Below are positions 23,993 through 32,132 of a DNA stretch of 41,402 nt, piece by piece. Every line of letters starts with the position of its first letter. The first letter of the stretch is position 1. The translations under genes were made by a program, and so were the position numbers. This DNA comes from Lachnospiraceae bacterium (GTDB lineage Bacteria; Bacillota; Clostridia; Lachnospirales; Lachnospiraceae). The stretch is taken from positions 1 through 41,402 of the forward strand of contig JAFWVX010000003.1 in NCBI GenBank assembly GCA_017523785.1, read 5' to 3'. The notes under the pieces are model-generated. The model saw nothing but the letters and a program-made list of their open reading frames with translations, had not been told where the DNA came from and ran no database searches.

Positions 23993-25063
23993 TTATTGTA
24001 TGCTAGAAAGTGCCTTAAAATCTATCTTTTCGTGCTTTGAGAACCTATCCTGGAACTCGTCGAATTGTTTTTCATCTGCAGGCTGATAATTCCAGTCATC
24101 GCCATTTTTATCATAGGCTATGAACCAAGGATTTTTTTCATCTGTGTATCCATCGTATTTGAATGCTAGTTGTGGGAACAACTCGGTTGAGTTAGAAGTG
24201 AGTGCATATACAGCAACACCACTTGAGTCCGCACCATCTGAATACTCATTAACTATGAGTCCACTCTCATACGAATAATATCTATTTCTATCCCAGCCAC
24301 TTAGGACATGCTCTGCCTTACCATTTACCATAGTGTATACATCATACATCTCGCTATCTGTGTCATCGCTTACTTCACCTATAATCAATTCATCAATGCC
24401 ATCGATGTTTAAATCTTTATATGCATAGCCAACCTTATCAAAAATGTCGCCATCGCCATCTGCCATAAGTGCATACATAGTGCTCATGTTTTCACTCTCA
24501 AGTTTTGATGAATCCCAATTTTCTTTTAATGCTTTGATGTGCTTATCTAATTCTTCATTGTAGAGGTTTTCACCCTTCGCTCCAGAACCCATGCCAACCT
24601 TTTCGCCATTTAAGCCATAGACATTTTCAGCAATCTCAAATCTTGCATCATAGAAACTCTTATACTTCTCTGGCATCTCTTTATCAACACCATACTGTGT
24701 CTCTGTTGGATAACTTATAATCACATCAAACTTCTTACCATCTTTAGTTTTGAGTTCGCCAACTTTCTCAACAGGTCCACCTGCCCACTCATCAGGCTCC
24801 TCGTAGGCACAAATTCCAAAGAGCCAGCCATTGTAACCTGCCTTCACACACTCTTTGTCATAAAAATCAATTACATTCTCCTTAACCTTTGTAAGATACT
24901 GTCCATCAAATCTTGAAGGAACCTTAACTTCAAAAATATCATTTGAAAGAACTGGTGCTGCATTCATATCAAACTCAGCATCGCCTTGTCCTTTCTTTCC
25001 ACAAGAAACTAATAAACTAAAAGTTGCAACTACTGTCGCTAAAATAATTAAAAACTTTTTCAT
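23993..25063 (-). CDS. Uncharacterised lipoprotein with a D-x-D-x-D repeat
   Basis: Exported lipoprotein of 356 aa with a textbook signal (MKKFLIIL, lipobox LVSC at residues 18-21). Residues about 45-190 resemble a hypothetical domain seen in Firmicute lipoproteins (GYNGWLFGICAYEEPDEW). Residues about 200-290 contain DLNIDGIDELIIG, a calcium-binding-like FG-GAP/VCBS-type motif also hinted at in the 3670-5349 protein. AGGAG lies at normal spacing before the ATG. It is the last gene of the run after the ABC transporter ATPase (47 nt gap), followed by a terminator, so it could be an accessory surface component of that transporter or its sensor. Function not known. Confidence 0.75.
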   Translation of the reverse strand: MKKFLIILATVVATFSLLVSCGKKGQGDAEFDMNAAPVLSNDIFEVKVPSRFDGQYLTKVKENVIDFYDKECVKAGYNGWLFGICAYEEPDEWAGGPVEKVGELKTKDGKKFDVIISYPTETQYGVDKEMPEKYKSFYDARFEIAENVYGLNGEKVGMGSGAKGENLYNEELDKHIKALKENWDSSKLESENMSTMYALMADGDGDIFDKVGYAYKDLNIDGIDELIIGEVSDDTDSEMYDVYTMVNGKAEHVLSGWDRNRYYSYESGLIVNEYSDGADSSGVAVYALTSNSTELFPQLAFKYDGYTDEKNPWFIAYDKNGDDWNYQPADEKQFDEFQDRFSKHEKIDFKALSSIQ

Positions 25064-25110
25064 AATTTTACTCCTAACATTACAAATTTCATCTATGTAA
25101 GTATAATTTT

Positions 25111-26214
25111 CTAGACATCATCATTTTTAAGTATCAACTCAACTCTGTTTACATAGTTTTCATCATTACTTAGTTCAACATAGCTGATACTCTTACTTGC
25201 ACTCTCCAAGACATAGTATGAGAGTCCATTCTCTGTATCCTTAGGATCAAATTTGTCACCATTATATCTTACAGTCATCTTGAGTGTATCTGACTTTCTC
25301 GAATACTCTACCACAACATTTACTCTCGGTTCATCGAGCCTACTGAGTATTATCTCTCTTACAAGTTCGTCAAACACAAGTGTAAGTCGAGTCTTTACCT
25401 TTGGGGAAATGTGATTCTTTATAGCATATCGATTTATCTCTGCACCAATCTCCCAGAAGTCTTTATCTTTACTATCTATATTGATTGTGAGCAATCTCAG
25501 ATTATGAATAAATGTTCTCGTCTTAGCTTTCTTAGGATGCTCAAATATTTCTTCAGGAGTTCCATCTTCATATATAGTGTGCTCGTCCATATATAAAACT
25601 CTATTTGAAATCTTTTTCGCAAACTCCATCTCGTGAGTCACCACTACCATCGTCTTACCCATATGCGACAACTCATCAATTACAACCTCAACCTCTTCAA
25701 CCATATTTGGGTCGAGTGCACTTGTTGGCTCATCAAATAAAATTATCTTTGGGTCCATCGCGAGTGCTCTCGCAATTGCAACTCTTTGCTTCTGTCCGCC
25801 AGACAACTCTCTTGGGTAACTATATGCCTTCTCGCGAAGTGAAACTATGTCAAGCAGTCTCACACTCTCTTTATATGCCTCAGACAATGTCTTATTCATA
25901 ATGTCTATCTGAGGTCTCATTATATTTTCTATCACAGTTAGATGTTTAAACAAATGAAAATCTTGGAACACCATTCCAATTTTCTTTCTTGCGACAGCGA
26001 TGTCATAACCCTTTGCAGTAACTTCTTCGCCATCCACAAAAATCTTACCCTCAGTCGGCACTTCAAGCAAATTTATCATTCTCATGAACGTTGATTTGCC
26101 CGCGCCCGAGGGCCCGATTATGGAAATAATGTCGCCATCATTTATAGTTACATTTAAATCTTTGACGATAACTTCATCTCCAAATGCTTTTGTCACATTC
26201 TCAAATCTAATCAT
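25111..26214 (-). CDS. Amino-acid-type ABC transporter ATPase fused to a GHKL-like domain
   Basis: A 367-aa protein. Residues 1-240 are a polar-amino-acid ABC ATPase (GlnQ/HisP type): Walker A GPSGAGKST, Q-loop VFQDFHLF, signature LSGGQKQR, Walker B IILFDEPTSALDP, and the switch His in VVTHEM. Residues about 245-367 are extra. They follow the layout of RsbW/SpoIIAB-type HATPase domains: helix TLVFDELVREII at the N-box position, strand VNVVVEYS, YNGDKFDP at the G1 box, GLSYYVLESASKSISYV at the G2 helix, and a final VNRVELILK strand. The usual N-box Asn is absent, so ATP binding may be lost. Its start overlaps the permease gene by 8 nt. The fusion suggests partner binding or regulated transport; this is inference. 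Confidence 0.88.
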   Translation of the reverse strand: MIRFENVTKAFGDEVIVKDLNVTINDGDIISIIGPSGAGKSTFMRMINLLEVPTEGKIFVDGEEVTAKGYDIAVARKKIGMVFQDFHLFKHLTVIENIMRPQIDIMNKTLSEAYKESVRLLDIVSLREKAYSYPRELSGGQKQRVAIARALAMDPKIILFDEPTSALDPNMVEEVEVVIDELSHMGKTMVVVTHEMEFAKKISNRVLYMDEHTIYEDGTPEEIFEHPKKAKTRTFIHNLRLLTINIDSKDKDFWEIGAEINRYAIKNHISPKVKTRLTLVFDELVREIILSRLDEPRVNVVVEYSRKSDTLKMTVRYNGDKFDPKDTENGLSYYVLESASKSISYVELSNDENYVNRVELILKNDDV

Positions 26215-27754
26215 CTGTCTTTATTCCCTTTAATTGATCCTTGTTGAATCTCAATTTTTTAAGCATTATATCGCAAATGAATTTAACTATCACAGTTATA
26301 ACTTTCGCCATGACGATATAGATGATTGCAACTGCGACGAGTGGGAAAAAGGCACCGAAGGTTCTGCTTCTCACTATGTCGCCCGCCTTTGTCAAATCAT
26401 ACACCATTACATAACCAACAATTGCAGTTGAATTTACAAGTCCCAATATCTCTGACTGATATAGTGGCAACACACCTGGTAAGATTTGCGGAATAATTAT
26501 TTTGAAAAATGTTTTCATCTTGTTGTAGCCAAGTGCTGATGCTGCTTCTATCTGACCGTAATCAATTCCCTGCACACCACCATCTATCAATGAAAATACT
26601 GTCGTCGCAAACACAATTGTAAAACTTATAATCGCAACAATGATACCATCTATATCCACCTTTGCAAATACCACATACAATATAAACATGAGGAACACAA
26701 CCAGCGGCAGCCTCTTAAATAGCCATGATAAGAAATTGAAAATTCGTGCTATAAATGTGTATCCAATGTAATTAGCAAGATACAATAAAAATCCTATCAC
26801 TGTTCCGAGTATAAGTGTCATAACAGATATAATTATAGTAGTGATTGCACCTTCGATGAAAAGTTTATATCTATTCTCACTTATAAATGTTCCAACAAAT
26901 CCCACTTTCAACTCATTGATGATTCCTATGTTCTCCACAAGTGATGAATCACTTATAACTATCACATCATCAGTCACATAAGTTGGCTCGGAAAACAAAA
27001 TAGACTTTTCTCTCTCGTCTGTAATCTCTAATCCACTACCAACCAAATCACATTTTCCTGAAGTAAGTGCAGGTATAGCAGAAGAAGTTTCCACAATACT
27101 TAATGCATAACCCTTTTCTTTGCAGAATGCTCTAGCCAAATCCAAGTCTAGTCCTACACTTCTAGTAAAATGTGAAAATGAAAATGGTCTAACTTGAGGG
27201 TCTGTGTACATAGTCAATTCGCCATTTATATTTTCCAAATCACTCAAATCTACTTTCAAGTCTTCTGGTAAATCTACAGGAAACCAAATGTCCATCATTT
27301 TTTGCATTGTGCCATCTAACTTTATTCTTTGCAAGAACTCATTAAAATCGGAACACAGTTTCTCACCCTTTTCTGTTTTAGGAAATCCCAATGCATATTT
27401 AGTTTCTCCTACAACTATATTGTCAACTACTTTTATATTTTTGTTGTCATCATATAAATAATCAAGTGCATACCTCTCTTGTATAGTTGCATCTATTTTC
27501 CCAAGTTTTAAGGCATTAAATAAATCCGCCCCACCACTAAAATATTCTATCTTTGCATTTTTAAAAACCTTTTCAGTTATTACTGAAATATTTGTTCCAA
27601 TTATTACACCTATCTTCACATCTTTATTGTCAAACTCTTCAATTGATTTGTAATTGCTCAAATCAACTTTTCTTCTTGAACAAGAAAAAATCATAGGCAA
27701 TGCTAACATTGAAACCAGTAGTATAAATATTATTTTCTTTATGACTTTTCTCAT
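26207..27754 (-). CDS. Amino-acid ABC transporter, fused substrate-binding protein and permease
   Basis: A 515-aa membrane lipoprotein. Signal segment 8-25 ends in FSC. Residues about 45-165 match the second lobe of an SBP_bac_3 domain (VGVIIGT, DGTMQKMMDIWF); residues about 180-280 match the first lobe (YTDPQVRPFSF, GLDLDLARAF, ALTSGKCDLVGSGLEITDERE). The lobes thus appear in swapped order, as in other fused Clostridial transporters. Residues about 300-510 form the permease with about five membrane segments and the EAA loop IEAASALGYNKMKTFFKI. Together with the ATPase downstream it makes an importer for polar amino acids or opines; the substrate is not readable. It follows the sensor kinase by 18 nt. 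Confidence 0.88.
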   Translation of the reverse strand: MRKVIKKIIFILLVSMLALPMIFSCSRRKVDLSNYKSIEEFDNKDVKIGVIIGTNISVITEKVFKNAKIEYFSGGADLFNALKLGKIDATIQERYALDYLYDDNKNIKVVDNIVVGETKYALGFPKTEKGEKLCSDFNEFLQRIKLDGTMQKMMDIWFPVDLPEDLKVDLSDLENINGELTMYTDPQVRPFSFSHFTRSVGLDLDLARAFCKEKGYALSIVETSSAIPALTSGKCDLVGSGLEITDEREKSILFSEPTYVTDDVIVISDSSLVENIGIINELKVGFVGTFISENRYKLFIEGAITTIIISVMTLILGTVIGFLLYLANYIGYTFIARIFNFLSWLFKRLPLVVFLMFILYVVFAKVDIDGIIVAIISFTIVFATTVFSLIDGGVQGIDYGQIEAASALGYNKMKTFFKIIIPQILPGVLPLYQSEILGLVNSTAIVGYVMVYDLTKAGDIVRSRTFGAFFPLVAVAIIYIVMAKVITVIVKFICDIMLKKLRFNKDQLKGIKTDD

Positions 27755-27772
27755 ATTGATATATTATCACAT

Positions 27773-29182
27773 TTAGAGGTATAACTCAAATGTCGTTCCT
27801 TTATCAATCTCACTTTTTACATCAATTTTTGCTCCCAGATAATCAACTGAACTTTTTACAACCGCAAGACCTATACCAAAGTGACCATCATCACCTTTAT
27901 AATAACGAGTAAAAATATTTTGTAATTTGCTGTTATCTATGCCCTTTCCATCATCAGTAATTGAAACCACAAATTCATGGCGTAGGGGCGAGCACTGCGA
28001 GCCCGCACCTTCAACTTTAATTACAACTTGCGAATTTGCATACTTTATAGCATTGCTTAGCAAGTTTTGTATTATTCTCACCACCAACTTCCTATCACTC
28101 TTTATTACGCCCTCATCATCCAATCTATTTTCAAACACCACCGCCTTACTCTCATCAATCACTTTCACTGTCTCTACCTGCTCATTTATTAAGTCCACGA
28201 GACTCAACTCTTCCTCATTTCCCTTATATGTATCATTGTCAAAACGGCTGAGTATCAAAATATTTTCAATCATCTCTTTCAACTGATTTCCAGTTCTCAA
28301 AATTACATCGCAGGCTTTGTTCTTATCCTTTATAATTCCAGACTTAAGTCCATCCGCATATCCAAGAATAGACACAAGCGGTGTCCTCAAATCATGTGCG
28401 ACATTTTCATAAATGGTATTCTTTCTATTTGACTCCTCGTCAATTTTTTCTTGCATATTGATGAGTGACTGTCTAAGCGACTCAAGTTCAGTTGTAGAAA
28501 TGTTTTTATCTCCAATCGTCACACCTTTACCAATCACATATTCCTCCGACTCTTTTGAAAGTTTGATTATTGGCTTTGACAAATCTCTTGCAACCATAAA
28601 CACTGTGAGGATTACTAAGACAAGTATGGCGAGTTGAATTAATAGCAACTGTCTCGAACTCTCTCTAAGTAAGTTTGACTTGCCGGTTAATTCTTGAATT
28701 ACTACAAAATATTTCCCATTTATATTAAGTGAATCACTCGTCACATAAGTATTTGCAATATACTCTTTATTATTGAAAGTAATATTAGTAAGAGTCTCTT
28801 CTTCAAGCTCGTAGTCAGCAAGAAGTGATGACAAAAATGAGAGCATTTCTCTATCTATGTATATGTTGTTGTCAAAAAGTGAAACTTCATTATAATTTTT
28901 ATCAAACACATAAACTTGAGTGTTATTACTCTGATTCACAAGATGTTCAGAAGGCTTCAACACAAAAACATTTTCACTTGACTCCTTGAAACTATTCACC
29001 TGCTCAACCACATCATTGTATGCTTCAGAAAGTTTTTCCTTCGCATTATCTTTTACAAATCTATCTATAGAAAAATAGTTAATTAAAAAAGTGGCAACTG
29101 CAAAAATCACCACTATCTGCACAATGGGCCAAAATATCTTACTAAAAATTTTTTTAGTTTTTTTATTTGCTACTCTTTCCAT
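27773..29182 (-). CDS. Sensor histidine kinase with a repeat inserted in its ATPase domain
   Basis: Membrane sensor kinase partner of the adjacent response regulator, 469 aa from ATG 29182. A longer TTG-started frame to 29200 overlaps the regulator and has no suitable site. Membrane segments flank an extracytoplasmic domain (about 45-165), followed by HAMP, the H-box ENVAHDLRTP (His263), N-box QNLLSNAIKYA, G1 DDGKGID, F-box FTRYYKGDD and G2 GIGLAVVK. Between the N-box strand (QVVIKVEG) and EFVVSI, about ten residues (AGSQCSPLRH) are encoded by a palindromic repeat at 27981-28004 and are in frame. The insert sits in a surface turn before the G1 box, so function may survive. It is followed by an amino-acid ABC transporter, its likely regulon. 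Confidence 0.9.
   Translation of the reverse strand: MERVANKKTKKIFSKIFWPIVQIVVIFAVATFLINYFSIDRFVKDNAKEKLSEAYNDVVEQVNSFKESSENVFVLKPSEHLVNQSNNTQVYVFDKNYNEVSLFDNNIYIDREMLSFLSSLLADYELEEETLTNITFNNKEYIANTYVTSDSLNINGKYFVVIQELTGKSNLLRESSRQLLLIQLAILVLVILTVFMVARDLSKPIIKLSKESEEYVIGKGVTIGDKNISTTELESLRQSLINMQEKIDEESNRKNTIYENVAHDLRTPLVSILGYADGLKSGIIKDKNKACDVILRTGNQLKEMIENILILSRFDNDTYKGNEEELSLVDLINEQVETVKVIDESKAVVFENRLDDEGVIKSDRKLVVRIIQNLLSNAIKYANSQVVIKVEGAGSQCSPLRHEFVVSITDDGKGIDNSKLQNIFTRYYKGDDGHFGIGLAVVKSSVDYLGAKIDVKSEIDKGTTFELYL
27981..28004. repeat. Palindromic repeat in frame inside the histidine kinase gene
   Basis: CGTAGGGGCGAGC-act-GCGAGCCC unit. Translated on the minus strand it gives GSQCSPLR, a peptide foreign to HATPase domains. 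The same peptide would be encoded by other copies of this repeat in this frame. Confidence 0.93.
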
Positions 29183-29882
29183 CAGAAAGTCTATATCCAA
29201 CTCCCCAAATCGTGTCTATACTAATTTTAGCTTTGTTCTCTTCAAGTTTCTTTCTAAGTCTCTTAAGTAAATCATCTATAACTCTATTGTCGTCCTCTTC
29301 ATATCCCCATACATCTGCAAGTATATCCTTCTTAGTCACTGCCTCTTTCTTTTTCTCAAACATATAAGTCAAAAACTTATACTCTATATTTGTAAATGAC
29401 ACTGGTTTCTTATTGATAGTTACCTGCATCGCACCTGTGTCTATGACCATATTAGAAAATTCCAAAATCTCTTTTGGCTTCTCAACTTTCTTCACCGGTC
29501 CTCTCTCACTTCTTCTCAAGACATTTTTAACTCTCGCCACAAGTTCGAGCGGCATAAAAGGTTTAACTATATAGTCATCACTTCCCTCATTGAAACCTCT
29601 GACCTTGTCCACCTCTTGATCCTTCGCAGAAACCAAAATCACCGGCACCTCGCTCTTATCTCTTATCTTTGCGAGTGCATCAAAGCCATCCATTCCTGGA
29701 AGCATTATGTCAAGAGTTATGAGATTTGGCTCCTTCTTCTTCACTGCATTTAAAAGTTTCTCAGCAGTGTCAAATGTCTCTGCCTCAAAGTTGTCATTCT
29801 CAAGATACATCTTTATGAGCTCAGAAATATTTTTATCGTCATCACAGACATATATTATTTTTTTTGCTTGCTTATCTGCCAT
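29163..29882 (-). CDS. OmpR-type response regulator
   Basis: A 239-aa two-component regulator. The receiver domain (1-125) has the acidic pocket CDDD (14-16), phospho-acceptor Asp58 in LDIMLPG, and the LVSAKD block with the conserved Lys. The C-terminal winged helix (about 145-235) has FTNIEYKFL, KKDILADVWGYEEDDNRVIDDLLKRLR and GVGYRL, typical of OmpR/PhoB. GAGGTG precedes the ATG. Its end overlaps the kinase start by about 20 nt, so both are coupled. It lies 10 nt after the DUF234 ATPase gene. Target promoters are unknown. Confidence 0.94.
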   Translation of the reverse strand: MADKQAKKIIYVCDDDKNISELIKMYLENDNFEAETFDTAEKLLNAVKKKEPNLITLDIMLPGMDGFDALAKIRDKSEVPVILVSAKDQEVDKVRGFNEGSDDYIVKPFMPLELVARVKNVLRRSERGPVKKVEKPKEILEFSNMVIDTGAMQVTINKKPVSFTNIEYKFLTYMFEKKKEAVTKKDILADVWGYEEDDNRVIDDLLKRLRKKLEENKAKISIDTIWGVGYRLSDGKSSK

Positions 29883-29892
29883 ATTCGCACCT

Positions 29893-31284
29893 CTATTTTA
29901 CCATATCTTCTAAACTAACTAAGCGAAGATTTTTACTTTTTAGTTTCTCAACTTCTTTTGAAAAACCACTCTTACTTACAATATAGTAATATTTGTTTGT
30001 CAAGTTTGTAAAGTTTTCCGATGCAAGAATCAAATCTTGATACTCGCTCATAGAAACTTTTTCATTTTTAAATTTACACTCGCAAAATATTCCCTGTTTT
30101 TTGTCCTTGCTAATCATTAAAATGTCTATGTCGTCCTGTTTCTTTATTTTTTTGTTATTGCCCCACCATTTGCCAAAACTCTGTGGCACAAAAGGAAGTT
30201 TACCATTCTTAGCAAGTCTAAGCATATATTGAAGTGAAATCTTTTCAAATACCTTGCCCATATAGTTTGACAATTCATCATATATTTCTTTCGCTGCTTT
30301 TTCAGGCGGTAGCAACTCGTAATAACTTTTATTTTTAAATATGAACTTGTACCAGAAATAAATGAAATTATCACTTATCTCATACAAGCTTTTTTTAGTA
30401 TCATTCTTTTCTCCTGCAGGACTTTGCTTTTCAACAATTCTTATGTTCTTCAAAGTATTGATATATTTTAGACATTTGTTACTCTCTTCATGTATGCAGT
30501 TTGAAATCTCATTCAAACGGTTTCGACTTGAACTTATTGCCTCAAGAATTGAATTATATGTCGCTGGCTCTCTAAGTTCCATTCTAAGTAAGGTCTGTGG
30601 CTCATCTCTTAAGATTGAGTTATTTTTCAAAATGCTATTTCCTATATTTTTAATTATATCTTTTTTATAGTCAAATTGCAAAAGATAATGTGGTATCCCA
30701 CCCAAGATACCATAGGTCAAGAACTTGTCCACAAGCGAGTACTGACCCATAAATTTAAATGCATCCAAGTAGTCGAGCGGTTTAATTTCCATCTTTGAAG
30801 TGGCTCTGCCATATAGCGGACTCTTAGAACCAAGCACCCCCTCTTCCATAGAACTTACACTTGAACCACACAAAACCAACATTACATTCTCATTTTTTAA
30901 ATCATGATCTATTATATGTTGAATGACACTTTTGATTGTAGCATTTTCATTTGCTATATATGGAAACTCGTCTATTATAAGAATTTCTCTCTTACCTTTT
31001 TTAACCTTTTCTGCAAAGTATCTAAATGCATTTTCCCAATTATTGAATGTAGGTAAATAGTTCTCTTTGAAATGTTTCCTGAGTATCTCTGAAAAGTCAC
31101 TCAAGTTGAGTAAATCATTTTTCTCTTGTGCAGAAAAAAATATAGTGTTAAACTCTTTTGATATTTCCTTCAATATCTCAGTCTTTCCAACTCGCCTTCT
31201 TCCATACATAACAAGAAACTCAAATTTCTTTGAGTTGCAAAGTTCCTTAATTTCTTTCAATTCTCTTTCCCTTGCTATAAGCAT
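29893..31284 (-). CDS. DUF234-type ATPase with a nuclease-like C-terminal domain
   Basis: A 463-aa cytoplasmic P-loop ATPase of the archaeal-type ATPase/DUF234 group. Walker A is GRRRVGKT (28-35) and Walker B ILIIDEFPYI with an SSVSSME sensor stretch. A winged-helix region covers about 205-300 (ILEAISSSRNRLNEIS). The C-terminal DUF234 domain has DDIDIL followed by GIFCECKFKNEKVS, a PD-(D/E)xK-like nuclease pattern. These proteins are frequent in Clostridia, poorly characterised and often mobile. GGAG precedes the ATG and an almost perfect sigma-A promoter lies just upstream. The two-component genes follow within 10 nt and may be read through from the same promoter. No cognate partner is visible. 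Confidence 0.88.
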   Translation of the reverse strand: MLIARERELKEIKELCNSKKFEFLVMYGRRRVGKTEILKEISKEFNTIFFSAQEKNDLLNLSDFSEILRKHFKENYLPTFNNWENAFRYFAEKVKKGKREILIIDEFPYIANENATIKSVIQHIIDHDLKNENVMLVLCGSSVSSMEEGVLGSKSPLYGRATSKMEIKPLDYLDAFKFMGQYSLVDKFLTYGILGGIPHYLLQFDYKKDIIKNIGNSILKNNSILRDEPQTLLRMELREPATYNSILEAISSSRNRLNEISNCIHEESNKCLKYINTLKNIRIVEKQSPAGEKNDTKKSLYEISDNFIYFWYKFIFKNKSYYELLPPEKAAKEIYDELSNYMGKVFEKISLQYMLRLAKNGKLPFVPQSFGKWWGNNKKIKKQDDIDILMISKDKKQGIFCECKFKNEKVSMSEYQDLILASENFTNLTNKYYYIVSKSGFSKEVEKLKSKNLRLVSLEDMVK

Positions 31285-31309
31285 AAAATATCTCCATTTA
31301 TCTACTTAC

Positions 31310-31322
31310 GAGTATTATACTC
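31310..31322. promoter_or_regulatory. Palindrome GAGTATTATACTC overlapping the -10 box
   Basis: A 13-bp palindrome with 6-bp arms around one central base, embedding the -10 hexamer of the DUF234 ATPase promoter. It is well placed as a repressor site but could be coincidental given AT-rich context. Confidence 0.45.
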
Positions 31323-31342
31323 TAAAGTTGATTAATTGTCAA
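31314..31342 (-). promoter_or_regulatory. Consensus sigma-A promoter of the DUF234 ATPase gene
   Basis: On the minus strand TTGACA (31337-31342), 17-nt spacer, TATAAT (31314-31319). Both hexamers match the consensus exactly. It is about 30 nt from the ATG and could also drive the response regulator and kinase genes. Confidence 0.82.
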
Positions 31343-31392
31343 TCTGCACCATATTTTACCACATTTCTGCCACTCACTTATTTTTCTATTTG

Positions 31393-31401
31393 TGGTATAT
31401 T
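31393..31401 (+). promoter_or_regulatory. Extended -10 promoter for the coiled-coil secreted protein
   Basis: TGGTATATT is an extended -10 element (TG-n-TATATT). No good -35 is visible 17 nt upstream. The transcript would start just before the first leader hairpin at 31408. Confidence 0.45.
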
Positions 31402-31407
31402 AGACTC

Positions 31408-31480
31408 GTAAGGGAAAGCCTTACATATAACTCAACAAGGTAGGAGGAAACTCCTACTAAAAATAAAATCCCATAGGGAT
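31408..31480 (+). promoter_or_regulatory. Structured leader with three consecutive hairpins
   Basis: Three stems follow in 73 bases: GTAAGG-gaaag-CCTTAC (31408-31424), GTAGGAG-GAAA-CTCCTAC (31440-31457, perfect 7-bp stem with a GNRA tetraloop) and ATCCC-ata-GGGAT (31468-31480) followed by A-rich sequence. They precede the ribosome site of the small secreted protein. I recognise no known riboswitch class. Possible roles are mRNA stability or translation control. Confidence 0.5.
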
Positions 31481-31502
31481 AAAAAATATAAAGGTGAAAA
31501 TT

Positions 31503-32015
31503 ATGAAAAACTTTTTGAAAATTTTGACAGTTATGGCAGTGACATTTACAGTAGGCGGTATGCAGGTCTTCGCTCTCGGTGTGAACACTCCAAACCCAGC
31601 AACATTTGCAACTAGTACCAACTCCAATGCCCTTAATCACGCCTATCTCGAAAAGGCAAATGCCATAAGAGCGGAAATCGACATTTACACAGGACAGATT
31701 AAAGAGATGAACGAGTATAACAAAGCCGTTAATCAGAAGTTAAAGACATTGAATGAAAAATATAAGGCAGATAAGAACTCATTCTCAAGCGACAAGATGA
31801 AGCAAATTAAGGAACTCAGAAAGTCAATCGAGAAAAGAGAAAAGAAAGAGAAATCTGTGACAGAGGACAACTCAATCAAGTCGCTGGTTCAAAATCAGGA
31901 ATACGACAAGGCATTAGAGAGATTGAACGAGATACTTGAGGCAAAAAAAGAGCAACTAAAGGTCGTTCAAGAGAGAAATGCTATCTGGCGTCAAATAGAC
32001 GCATTAATCGGATAG
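31503..32015 (+). CDS. Small secreted coiled-coil protein
   Basis: A 170-aa exported protein. ATG 31503 has AAAGGTG at proper spacing; a GTG nine bases earlier falls inside that site. The signal peptide (about 1-24) has a Lys-rich start and ends near VFALG, cut by signal peptidase I. The mature part begins with a Thr/Asn/Pro-rich stretch, then a highly charged helical region (about 45-165) rich in Lys and Glu with IKELRKSIEKREKKEK, consistent with coiled coil. No catalytic motif is visible and I do not recognise a family. It is monocistronic: own promoter, a structured leader and a strong terminator. It is a candidate abundant surface or envelope protein. Confidence 0.82.
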   Translation: MKNFLKILTVMAVTFTVGGMQVFALGVNTPNPATFATSTNSNALNHAYLEKANAIRAEIDIYTGQIKEMNEYNKAVNQKLKTLNEKYKADKNSFSSDKMKQIKELRKSIEKREKKEKSVTEDNSIKSLVQNQEYDKALERLNEILEAKKEQLKVVQERNAIWRQIDALIG

Positions 32016-32037
32016 AACATATAACCCCTCCAAAGAG

Positions 32038-32066
32038 AAACCGGAAATTAAGTTTTCCGGTTTTTT
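32038..32066 (+). terminator. Rho-independent terminator after the coiled-coil protein
   Basis: AAACCGGAAA pairs with TTTTCCGGTTT around a short loop (32048-32052) and is followed by T residues to 32066. It lies about 23 nt after the stop. Confidence 0.88.
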
Positions 32067-32067
32067 C

Positions 32068-32096
32068 TTGCTAAAATTTTCTAATTATTCTATAAT
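32068..32096 (+). promoter_or_regulatory. Sigma-A promoter of pduL-ackA
   Basis: TTGCTA (32068-32073), 17-nt spacer, TATAAT (32091-32096). It sits directly after the preceding terminator and about 37 nt upstream of the pduL ATG. Confidence 0.75.
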
Positions 32097-32132
32097 AGTA
32101 GCAATGTAAGGGCACAGCCCGGAGGAGTTATT

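Noticed and set aside
25605-25901. Plus-strand frame within the ABC ATPase gene
   Set aside because: Antisense shadow of the strongly conserved ATPase motifs; composition is Ser/Pro/Gln-rich without domain features.
27755-27772. Separate promoter between the histidine kinase and the ABC transporter
   Set aside because: The 18-nt gap is too short and no hexamers are visible; co-transcription is more likely.
31386-31640. Minus-strand 84-codon frame opposite the coiled-coil protein
   Set aside because: It lies antisense to a leader and signal peptide with clear expression signals, and has no recognisable domain.
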